Shown piece by piece: positions 55,514 to 63,299 of a stretch of 64,000 bases of DNA. Source of the stretch: Gari tellinella. Taxonomy: Eukaryota > Mollusca > Bivalvia > Cardiida > Psammobiidae. How positions within the stretch are numbered: the stretch's first letter is position 1; every line of letters begins with the position of its first letter. The position numbers and the translations under genes are program-made. The stretch covers positions 53,504,216 to 53,568,215 of the forward strand of contig OV277868.1 of assembly GCA_922989275.2 (NCBI GenBank), given 5' to 3'. Below the pieces are notes generated by a model, which was not told the DNA's origin, ran no database searches, and worked only from the letters and a program-made list of their open reading frames with translations.

Positions 55514-55796
55514 TTGCATGTACTATTCAGCAGCATTCAAAGCGTTCTGAATATTAATAAGTACTCATTAAAGGTATAAGTATAAGTATCTCATTAACCA
55601 ATTAATGCCTTGTGTTGCTTTGTGATTGATGGAATATTTTATTATAGGTATAAAATAGTGATTTAACGCTTTACCAAATAGCCTTTTTCTAGTATTGAAG
55701 AAAGGTGAAAGGCTATTAATTATATGTATTGTTTAGCAGCATTCAGTCTATCGGAAAAAAATTATTTATTTTCTACCATAATACACATGACACTGT
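55514..55796. repeat. Repeat fragment shared with 45.1-45.25 kb
   Basis: TTGCATGTACTATTCAGCAG, TTATAGGTATAAAATAGTGA and GAAAGGTGAAAGGCTATTAA recur near 45120-45235. No gene. Confidence 0.58.
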
Positions 55797-56291
55797 TTAA
55801 CCCTTTCCCCCATAGAAGCGCCTTTTAGCACATTCAGTTTATTCATCTGCTGAATAAAATAGTTCCAATTTATACAGTCATGAATATGTATCATAAGAAA
55901 TATTTTTTGTTCTAACATGATAGCTTAAAGCAGGCAGAAAGTAAAGCAGAATGCGCCTTAAGGCGCATTTAGATTTACTTTCAACCTGCTTAACCCTTTA
56001 CCCTATAGCCTGTTTCTAGAATTGAAAATAGGTGACTATTTAAAGCAGGTTGAACGTAAAGTAGAATGCGCCCTAAGGCGCATCCTGCTTTACTTTCAGC
56101 CTGCTTTAAGTTACCACCTACTATAATTAAGAAAATATTTCTTCTGATACATTTTCATGACTGTATAGACTGGAACTATTTTCTTCCGCGGAGGATTAAA
56201 CGGAATGCGCTAAAAGTCGCTTCTATAAGGTAAAGGGTTAAGTAGTCACCTATTTACAAAACTAGAAACATGCTAAAGGGTAAAGAGTTAA
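55797..56291. mobile_element. TTAA-3 MITE (outer) with a TTAA-3 MITE inside
   Basis: Outer copy TTAACCCTTTCCCCC...TCAACCTGCT, then the inner copy, then AAGTAGTCACCTATTTACAA to GGGTAAAGAGTTAA. Removing the inner copy and one TTAA restores CAACCTGCTTTAAGTAGTCA, as in 600-851. Confidence 0.88.
55990..56241. mobile_element. TTAA-3 MITE, inner, intact (252 bp)
   Basis: TTAACCCTTTACCCTATAGC to ATAAGGTAAAGGGTTAA. Full hairpin AAAGCAGGTTGAACGTAAAG, TAGAATGCGCC / GGCGCATCCTGC, TTTACTTTCAGCCTGCTTTA. Confidence 0.9.
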
Positions 56292-56359
56292 CTCATTCAA
56301 CCATTCCAATCTCAAATAATGTTTAATTCATTTTGGACTATTAAGTGGTGTTTTTACAA

Positions 56360-56611
56360 TTAACCCTTTACCTGATAGCATTGTTTCTAGTATTGAAGAT
56401 ATGTGACTACTTAAAGCAGGTTGAAAGTAAAGCAGAATGCGCCCTAAGGCGCATTCTGCTTTACTTTCAGCCTGCTTTAAGATATTAACTGCTAGAATAG
56501 GAAAGTATTTAATATGACACATATTCATTACGGTATAATTTGGAACTATTTTCTTCAGCGGATGAATAAAATGAATGTGCTAAAAGTCGCTTCTATAAGG
56601 GAAAGGGTTAA
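56360..56611. mobile_element. TTAA-3 MITE, intact (252 bp), nested
   Basis: TTAACCCTTTACCTGATAGC to AAGGGAAAGGGTTAA. Near-perfect hairpin AAAGCAGGTTGAAAGTAAAG, CAGAATGCGCC and complement. Confidence 0.9.
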
Positions 56612-56650
56612 CTTGCAAAATAACAAACAGTGCAGCCCCTCATCAGACCC

Positions 56651-56887
56651 AGGCGCCCGTTTCATAAAACTTCGTACGACAAATGTTGTCGTAAGTCAAA
56701 ACATTAAAATACATTTAATTTCTGATTTCTGTATCAAATCCTGTCTTGTGACATCTCTTTAGAATCGTCTTTTCAAGACGATTCCAAAGAGATATCACAA
56801 GACAGGATTAGGTGGAGAAATAACAATTAATTAAGACTTTTATAATCTGACTTACATCAACATTTGTCGTACGAAGTTTTATGAAAC
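56651..56887. mobile_element. Palindromic element, copy 1 (ends CGTTTCATAAAACTTCG)
   Basis: CCCGTTTCATAAAACTTCGT, ACGACAAATGTTG at left; CAACATTTGTCGTACGAAGT then TTTATGAAAC at right. A second inner inverted pair AATCCTGTCTTGTGACATCT / GATATCACAAGACAGGATT surrounds GTCTTTTCAAGAC. Interrupts a TTAA-2 hairpin. Confidence 0.78.
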
Positions 56888-57000
56888 CTTAAGGAGTTCT
56901 CTGATCATAGTCTATGCTGTTTTCCCAGTTTACATAGGACAAGTATACTTTTCACAGGTACAAGGTTGTAAATGACGTATAAAGGGTTGAATAGGTTAAT

Positions 57001-57310
57001 GTTTAATGTTCGTTTCGCGTAAAAATGAATTGATAGACAAGTTGTTGAATTAACCTATTCATAGTTAATTTTGTTGACATTTTTCAACGTGTATTAAATT
57101 AAACAGACAACAAAAAGAATGAACTGTCATGACTGAACGATATTTCAAATATGAAAGGGAACTAGCTCGTCTGTATACATCTTAAACTTTCATCGTTTGA
57201 ATTCGTGGGGTAAAACGAAAAGTAGATGCCTCGATGTAATGATATATGAATTTTAATAAATGTTTATCAGAACGCATCAAAAAGCATTATAATGCACTAT
57301 GTTATATAGC
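57001..57310. other. Nothing seen
   Basis: AT-rich, no ORF or terminal repeats noticed. Confidence 0.45.
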
Positions 57311-57520
57311 AGGGACCCGTTTCATTAAACTTCGTACGACAAAAACGGGCGTTTACAAGTCAAAACTTTGAAATACATTTAATTTCTGGTTTCTCTATCG
57401 AAGACGATTCCAAAGAGATGCCACAAGACAGGATTAGAGAAATAAATAATAATTGAGACTTTTATAATCTGACTTACAACAGCATTTGCCGTACGAAGTT
57501 TTATGAAACGGACCCCAGGT
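57311..57520. mobile_element. Palindromic element, copy 2
   Basis: AGGGACCCGTTTCATTAAAC, TTCGTACGAC to GTACGAAGTTTTATGAAACG, GACCCC. One half of the inner inverted pair is deleted relative to copy 1. Confidence 0.75.
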
Positions 57521-57855
57521 CAGTTATTTTCGTTTCGAGTGTTCTGTTTTATTTTCTGACACTGCAACACGCGACTACACTGGTCCAAAAGTCAGACAAC
57601 GACAGCTATTATATGGTTTCATTAAAAAGGTTCAACACTTTAAAACAAAGCAGTTGATACCAATGCCCCGTAACTCGTCTCTCTACGCCTACGCTATTCC
57701 TCCACTGAAACAATTACAGTAAACCCTCTCTATTGCCACCACTTAATTGTGGTAATTATTAGGGGGTATACGAGAGCTGACCGCTTAAAGCAAGGTGACA
57801 GTGAAACAGAAAGCTCCTTCAGGAGCTTTCTTATTTCACTGTCACCTTGCTTTAA

Positions 57856-58381
57856 AGCGACTCGCAACCGGATGGTGTACTTGTCAAAATAAAATAAAAT
57901 ACTCAAATAAAAGCAAATTTGTGGCATTATTTGGCTTCTGACATTAAAAAAAATATGATCAGTCCAAAAATAGTCTCAAGAATCGTCACCGAATCTTAGT
58001 TTTTTAAGATATTTTCCATCGTTTTTCTATAGCGTCAGCTGACGGTATAGTGGTTGTTGTTGCTTCTCCACACGGGCTCAGACATAAACCCGAGCCGAAT
58101 AAAGTATTATCGATCGCTACCAGTGAAGTACGTTAATTCGCTACCATATATATAGAGAGCGCTGGTAGCCGAGGTAGTAAAGGTGCTTCCTCATTTTTCA
58201 TGTTTGTCTCCGCATGGAAGGTCACGGGTTCGAATCCCACCAGAGCTTCTTTTTTTTTTTTTTTGAAATGCATTTTTTAACAGAATTTATTATCCTAAAC
58301 TAAATCTTACCCATTTATATAAGCATTTGACATATATTTACAAATTACTATTTTTAATGCTAAATCCGGTTGCGAGTCGCT
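57856..58381 (+). mobile_element. TTAA-G element, copy 2 (526 bp)
   Basis: Flanked by TTAA (57852-57855, 58382-58385). Ends AGCGACTCGCAACCGGATGG and CCGGTTGCGAGTCGCT. Removing it and one TTAA restores CACCTTGCTTTAAGCTGTCA, the normal TA-2 sequence. Contains a tRNA-like module at 58159-58246 and a T run after it. Confidence 0.87.
58159..58246 (+). ncRNA. tRNA-like module (Ser/Leu type), probable pol III unit
   Basis: Acceptor-like GCGCTGG pairs with CCAGAGC (one mismatch). Box A-like TAGCCGAGGTAGTAAAGG and box B GGTTCGAATCC are at tRNA spacing for an 88-nt type II tRNA with a long variable arm. A run of about 15 T follows, a pol III terminator. The anticodon and T stems are imperfect, so this is not a working tRNA. 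Confidence 0.6.
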
Positions 58382-58404
58382 TTAAGCTGTCACCTGTCTA
58401 TTAC

Positions 58405-58704
58405 AAAATTTGAATTCTCATAATGACACTTGTGCATTATCATGTTCAGCTTAATCTTTAAAATTCTTTAAGTAAACAGAGTAGTCCCTGGGGAGAGCTC
58501 CTACAGGAACTGTCTTTTCAGGGTCCACTCAGTTTGCAAAGGTTTAAAAATACTGATTTGTAATTGTGTTCCTTCGTGTTGTATATATGTTAATTTTGTT
58601 TGTGGACCATATTGAAAATTGGTTTGTTTGTTAGATACCAAATAGGTAATCCACATGAAATAAAGTCGTTATTATTATATTATTATTATTATTATTATTG
58701 TACA
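58405..58704 (+). mobile_element. TTAA-2 hairpin fragment and retroposon 3' tail
   Basis: 58480-58545 is a worn TTAA-2 hairpin (AGTCCCTGGGGAGAGCTCC...CAGGGTCCACTCAGTTTGC). 58590-58700 ends CACATGAAATAAAGTCGTTA then (TTA)n, a LINE/SINE-like tail. Confidence 0.55.
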
Positions 58705-58752
58705 ATCAATTAGCCTTGCTTTAAGTGGTAGTAATAGCGATGTTTAACTGTA

Positions 58753-59050
58753 GTTCCATTTTGAACAGTCAGGAATGTGTATCGTAATAATGAGCTTCTA
58801 TAGATATGCTAGCAGATGGTTCCTTAAACCAGACTAAGTAAAACAGAATGCTTCTGATGGCGAATTCTGCTGTTGCTTTCACCTGCTTTAAGTGGTCACC
58901 TATCTTCAAAACTAGAATCAGGCAAAAGGGTGGATGGGTTAAAACAAGAGAACGTTACTGTTGATATTTGAGGGGTATTGTTGTTTACGTTCCCGTATCA
59001 TAACGAAGAACATATTGGATGGCATTTTGTATCTGTTGATAAGATGCAGA
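58753..59050. mobile_element. TTAA-3 remnant and copy of the 22.1-kb segment
   Basis: 58753-58942 is a worn TTAA-3 (GATGGTTCCTTAAACCAGAC...GGATGGGTTAA). 58943-59050 (AGAGAACGTTACTGTTGATA, CGAAGAACATATTGGATGG) repeats 22095-22205. Confidence 0.62.
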
Positions 59051-59058
59051 TGAGCTTT

Positions 59059-59308
59059 TACTGTAAAACCGGTTTTATTCGCGAGAATATAATGTACGCG
59101 TTAATTCGCGAATGTCTCTAGTTATGAAAATAGGTGCATTCTTAAAGCAGGTTGAAAGTAAAGCAGAATGTGCCTTAAGGCACATTCTGCTTTACTTTCA
59201 GCCTGTTTTAAGCTACCACATGCTAGAAATAGTGCATGATGTCGCGAATTAATACAAAATCGCGTTACGCGAAATATTCATGACGCGAAAAATACCTGTT
59301 TTACAGTA
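59059..59308. mobile_element. TA-5 MITE carrying a TTAA-3 type core
   Basis: Ends TACTGTAAAACCGGTTTTAT, TCGCG and CGCGAAAAATACCTGTTTTA, CAGTA (TA target). The middle (about 59115-59240) is the TTAA-3 hairpin with its immediate flanks (CTAGTTATGAAAATAGGTGC...CTACCACATGCTAGAAATAG) but without TTAA-3 termini. Confidence 0.82.
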
Positions 59309-59310
59309 GC

Positions 59311-59520
59311 CTAACTCATTAGCTGCAATGGCGTCATCTGTTTTAGATATGGTCGTCTTTTTACAAAAATATTAAACTTTAGGTAATTTGAGTGAAAAAC
59401 TTTACAGTGAGTGTCAAACAGTTTGGTTCCTGATCCAATGCCGCGTTACACGGTGTCTGTACAGGGTCAAAACAGTTTGAAAATAGAAGTCGGCTCGAGA
59501 GTAAGTCAAATAAATGGGTT
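59311..59520. mobile_element. TTAA-1b MITE, worn
   Basis: CTAACTCATTAGCTGC..., hairpin GTCAAACAGTTTGGTTCCTG...GCGTTACACGG...GGGTCAAAACAGTTTG, right end AAATAAATGGGTTATT. Confidence 0.68.
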
Positions 59521-59670
59521 ATTTTATAATAAAAAAAATGGGTTATTACTTAATTAATAAACGTACTGTATTCCATTCAAGATAAAAAGGGTCAAACATA
59601 TTAAAGACGGCATAACCTGGTATTTGGACCCTAATAAAGAATGACCAAAAGGCCGATTCTCAACGTGAAG

Positions 59671-59890
59671 TCTTTGCACGCTAGCGGCGGATATGACTGC
59701 CAAGTGATTTACATTTGCGAACAGTTTGGACCTAGATGAGACATCGCATTACGCGGCGTGTCATCAGGATCCAAACTGTTTGACACGCTGACCCTGTTTT
59801 GAAAAGAAATTTAGAAAATGCTATTTTTAGAATAGTTGCAGACTACAAATTTTGCAGACGACAAAATTACACAGCATGCAAAGAGTAAAA
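59671..59890. mobile_element. TTAA-1 MITE, ends worn
   Basis: Hairpin CGAACAGTTTGGACCTAGAT...GCATTACGC...GGATCCAAACTGTTTGAC, then ATTTTGCAGACGACAAAATT and ACAGCATGCAAAGAGTAA, as in 54759-54971. Confidence 0.7.
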
Positions 59891-60050
59891 ATCAGACACT
59901 GGCGCTGTCCTTAACGTTAAAAAAGACCATCAGACACTGGCGCTGTCCTTAACGTTAAAAAAGACACAGGGTCGAAACTCAACGTTAAAAAAATGTTTTA
60001 AAAGACCTTGGATCGATTATCAAGGTTAAAAACAGACAACGTGTCGATTT
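59891..60050 (+). repeat. 38-bp tandem duplication and relatives
   Basis: TCAGACACTGGCGCTGTCCT then TAACGTTAAAAAAGACCA occurs twice exactly 38 bp apart (59893, 59931), followed by looser copies ending AACGTTAAAAAA. Confidence 0.8.
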
Positions 60051-60054
60051 GAAC

Positions 60055-60823
60055 TTTAAAAAAGACATGTTGCATTTATCTGGGTGGAATGGCATTTCCT
60101 CTGATTTTTCCCATGTTGAGAGCTTGTCTAGATCTCGCTGTAGTTGGAGGCATCAGATGGACATGTAATAGTTAAATAAGCAATAGTATCGTCGGCGAAC
60201 AGGCGAACAGTGGAATTAAGGCCAACAGGAATGTCATTTATGTAAAATAAGAAGAGTGAAGGGCCCATGACAAAACCTTGTGGGACACCGGATTTGACAT
60301 TGACATAGTCAGATTTTTCGCCTGCTTCCTTTCTGTAAGAAAGTTTTCTATCCATGTGATGACCTTATCACTGATTCCATAGTATTTGAGTTTGTAGCAA
60401 AGAAGTGAATGGCTAACATATCAAAAGCTTTAGAGGAGTCCATTACAAGTACATCAATCTGTTTTCCTTTATCTAAGTTTGAACTAATATCATAAAAAAA
60501 TCTATGAGTTGGGATTCACATGACATTGAGCGACGAAAACCATGTTGAAGAGGATAAAGAATATTATTACTATCTGCATGATCCATAATTTTACTAACCA
60601 CTATGTGTTCCAATAGTTTGCTACAAATGCTGGTGAGAGAGATTGGCCCAAAGTTTTCTGGGTTTAGCTCGGATCCTTTTTTGTAAACAGGTGAGACATG
60701 GGCCAGTTTCCAGTCAAGAGGTACACAGTCAGAACTAAGAGACAAGCTAAAAATGAGAGATAGAATAGGAGCAACTTCGGGGGCAAGTTCTTTGAGAATG
60801 TTTGGGTTAATTTCATCAGGGCA
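60055..60823 (-). pseudogene. LINE ORF2 reverse-transcriptase fragment
   Basis: Reading the minus strand from 60823: PDEINPNILKELAPEVAPIL, then WKLAHVSPVYKKGSELNPEN, PISLTSICSKLLEHIV and LQHGFRRSMSCESQLIDF (RT motifs 0-2a). A frameshift near 60480 follows, with DSSKAFDM-like sequence. Then RKLSYRKEAGEKS, VKSGVPQGFVMGPSLFLFYI and RLFADDT, the catalytic box (60128-60355). A further shift leads to LQRDLDKLSTWEKSEEMPFH and PDKCN. This is a CR1/Jockey-type polymerase with at least two frameshifts. The 5' side is cut off at 60823 by another element's terminus, and no endonuclease is present. Confidence 0.82.
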
Positions 60824-60990
60824 GGTGTAACGCAGTAGAATGACCCACCCGTGTAAAATGACCCGGGTCTTTATACTACGTAGAGAAATGACCCCAGACA
60901 GTAGAATAAGGACCCCCATCGACTTGTAGTAGAATAGCCCCCCTCACGCAGAGGAATGGTCCCCCGTAGAGAAATGACTCCCCCCACACC
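60824..60990. mobile_element. Terminus of a second iterated-palindrome element
   Basis: GGTGTAACGCAGTAGAATGA, CCCACCCGTG..., then several AGTAGAATGACCCC / GTAGAGAAATGACCCC words and CACACCTTTTCAGCTTAATT. This matches the left end layout of 49411-52690. The other end was not found, so the element may be truncated or solo. Confidence 0.65.
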
Positions 60991-61004
60991 TTTTCAGCTT
61001 AATT

Positions 61005-61203
61005 GTCGTTACTGCTGCTGCTTCTTCTTCTTCTACTATTGCTGTTAGTGTTGTTACTGCTGCTTCTACTACTTCTGTTGCTGCTACTACTTCTGCTATT
61101 GTTGCTACTGCTGATACTAGTACTACTTCTGATACTGTCGCTGCTGCATAAACCCTACTGCTGTTACTAATACATTTGTACTACTATCGCTGCTACTGCT
61201 ACG
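61005..61203. repeat. Imperfect (CTN)n trinucleotide tract
   Basis: About 200 bp of CTG, CTA, CTT and TTG triplets in a near-constant register (GTTACTGCTGCTGCTTCTTC, then TTCTTCTACTATTGC). No start codon context; treated as a degenerate microsatellite. Confidence 0.75.
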
Positions 61204-61249
61204 CTTAAATATAGAAACATCATTTGGAAAAATGCATTTCATTTAATAA

Positions 61250-61549
61250 TACAGTGCTCTCTCTACAAGAAGTCCGAATCGGATATACATATACTGTGTA
61301 TTGTTTCGGAGGGATTTGTTATAGGGAGGGCAACTGGTTTACATCGCAAACAGCTTGAATCCAGATCAGACGCTGCCATTATGGTTCTTTTCTGTCAAAC
61401 TGTCCCTCATGTGACCTTGAGAAAAACAGCAGACGATATTGCAGATGTGAAAAGGTTGGACATATTTTGTCTTGTTTGATGAACAGCGACAAACGTTGTT
61501 GTAGGGAGTGAATCATTCTAGAGGCCCGTTGTAGAGAGGGAGCACTGTA
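61250..61549. mobile_element. TA-3 MITE (300 bp)
   Basis: TACAGTGCTCTCTCTACAAG to GTAGAGAGGGAGCACTGTA. One hairpin arm only: CAAACAGCTTGAATCCAGAT, CAGACGC. Confidence 0.83.
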
Positions 61550-61837
61550 CGTCGACATCTAACCCCACTTGTACCTCCGAGCTGCTGTCGGTTAATAACC
61601 GCAAGTCGAACATAGTAGAAACAGACCATAAATGAGTCGTCTACGCTTAGGGTCTGACTCTACAATGTTCGTAACCATAAGTAAAAATATACCAAATGTT
61701 TATCTCTGACTTATCCATGCTATGTCACACTGTAAATTCATGCTATTCTTGTGTATAAATTATACTTAACAAAGAAACTTTGAATTCTCAACGATTATTT
61801 TAACTGAATGTTAAGGAAATGGCATGTAAAGATAGTT
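61550..61837. other. Nothing seen
   Basis: No ORF or terminal repeats noticed. Confidence 0.45.
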
Positions 61838-61841
61838 TTAA

Positions 61842-62316
61842 AGAGGCTCGCAACCGGATTTAGCATTAAAAATAGTAATTTGTAAATATGCTTATACAAA
61901 TGGGTAAGATTTAGTTTTGGATAATAAATTCTGTTAAAAATGAATTTCAAAAAAAGAAAAAAGAAGCTCTGGTGGGATTCGAACCCGTGACCCTCCATGC
62001 GGCTACTGACGCTCTCTATCTATATGGTGGCGAATTAACGTACTTCACTGGTAGCTATTAATAGTACATATTCGGCTCGGGTTTATGTCTGAGCCCGTGT
62101 AGAGAAGCAACAACAACAACTATACCGTTAGCTAACGCTATAGAAAAACTATGGAAAATATCTAAAAAAAACTAAGATTCGGTGCCGATTCTTGAGACTT
62201 TTTTTGGACTGATCATATTTTATTTTAATTTCAGAAGCCAAATAATGCCACAAAATTGCTTTTATTTGAGTATTTTATTTTATTTTGACAAATACACCAT
62301 CCGGTTGCGAGTCCCT
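61842..62316 (-). mobile_element. TTAA-G element, copy 3 (475 bp)
   Basis: TTAA at 61838-61841 and 62317-62320. Ends AGAGGCTCGCAACCGGATTT and CCATCCGGTTGCGAGTCCCT. The tRNA-like box B is on the minus strand (GGGTTCGAATCCCACCAGAG, 61966-61986). Confidence 0.84.
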
Positions 62317-62320
62317 TTAA

Positions 62321-62857
62321 AGCGACTCGCAACCAGATGGTGCATTAAAAATAGTAATTTGTAAATATGTGTCAAACGCTTATATAAATGGTAAAGAATT
62401 AGTTTAGGATAAGAAATTCTGTTTAAAAAAATGTCTTTCAATAAAAAAAAATATTGGTCTCTGGTGGGATTCGAACCAGGGGCCCGGCATTGGCGGACAG
62501 AAGGAAAAATAGGGGAAACCGCTTAGACCAATGGACAACGGAACTATCCGTTTATCTCGGATCGATTTAACGTATTTCAATGGGTAGCGATCGAAAGTGC
62601 ATACAACTTCGTAATTCGGCTCGTGTTTATGTCTGAGCCCGTGTAGAGAAGCAACAACAACAACTATACCGTCTACTAGTCGGTATAGAAAAACGATGGA
62701 AAATATCTAAAAATCTAAGATTCGGTGACGATTCTTGAGACTTTTTTTGGACTGATCATATTTTTTTAATGTCAGAAGCCAAATAATGCCACAAATTTGC
62801 TTTTATTTGAGTATTTTATTTTATTTTGACAAGTACACCATCCGGTTGCGAGTCCCT
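62321..62857 (-). mobile_element. TTAA-G element, copy 4 (537 bp)
   Basis: TTAA at 62317-62320 (shared with copy 3) and 62858-62861. The tRNA-like module on the minus strand (about 62456-62560) has a different 5' half from copy 2: TTGGTCTAAGCGGTTTCCCC, with the same box B CTGGTTCGAATCCCACCAGA. Confidence 0.84.
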
Positions 62858-62861
62858 TTAA

Positions 62862-63270
62862 TTAAAGATACAAAATGTAAAAGTGGTCACATATGGAGAT
62901 GATTTCAACACGCATTTTCCTCGAGTTATAGGAGACAGGGAACCAGACTAATGATAGGTATTACTGTTGACGCTTTGACACTCAATGTGATACCATTGAT
63001 CACAGGAATCACACACTATGGCACGGTGTTACCAAGAAACAGGGTGGTCGCAGGTGCCGCATGCATACCTAGTGAATAGTGATGCCAGAGGTGGTCGTAT
63101 ATTGGCGTGGCCCTGTCCGTCCGTCCGTCAACATGTTGTTTGTCCGGAGTTTTTCTGGGAATCTATGATAGGGATATTGATGAAACTTCACACAAATGTT
63201 ATATGCATCAAGATCTAAAACTGAGTCGAGTTTGAGGTTCATTCGAATTTTAGTTACAGAGTTATCTGCC
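62862..63270 (+). repeat. Bivalve repeat leader to the tandem array; no gene
   Basis: GTCCGTCCGTCCGTCAACAT (63114-63133), TTTTTCTGGGAATC and GATGAAACTTCACACAAATG are typical of a dispersed invertebrate repeat. Open frames on both strands are incidental. Confidence 0.55.
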
Positions 63271-63299
63271 CTTGGTGTACTCAAATATGCTATACAAGG

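Larger units (their letters stand above)
56288..57000. mobile_element. TTAA-2 MITE (outer) holding two other elements
   Basis: TTAACTCATTCAACC (sharing its TTAA with the preceding MITE) to GGGTTGAATAGGTTAA. It is interrupted by a TTAA-3 MITE (56360-56611) and by a palindromic element (about 56651-56887) inside its hairpin. Confidence 0.8.
57715..58752. mobile_element. TA-2 MITE (outer) with insertions
   Basis: TACAGTAAACCCTCTCTATT...complete hairpin...CACCTTGCTTTAA, then a TTAA-G element, then GCTGTCACCTGTCTATTACA, a retroposon/MITE patch (about 58405-58704), and CAATTAGCC...TGTTTAACTGTA. Confidence 0.82.

Noticed and set aside
61005..61203. Ser/Thr/Ala-rich coding repeat
   Set aside because: Triplet register is due to a degenerate CTN microsatellite; no start, no flanking coding signal.
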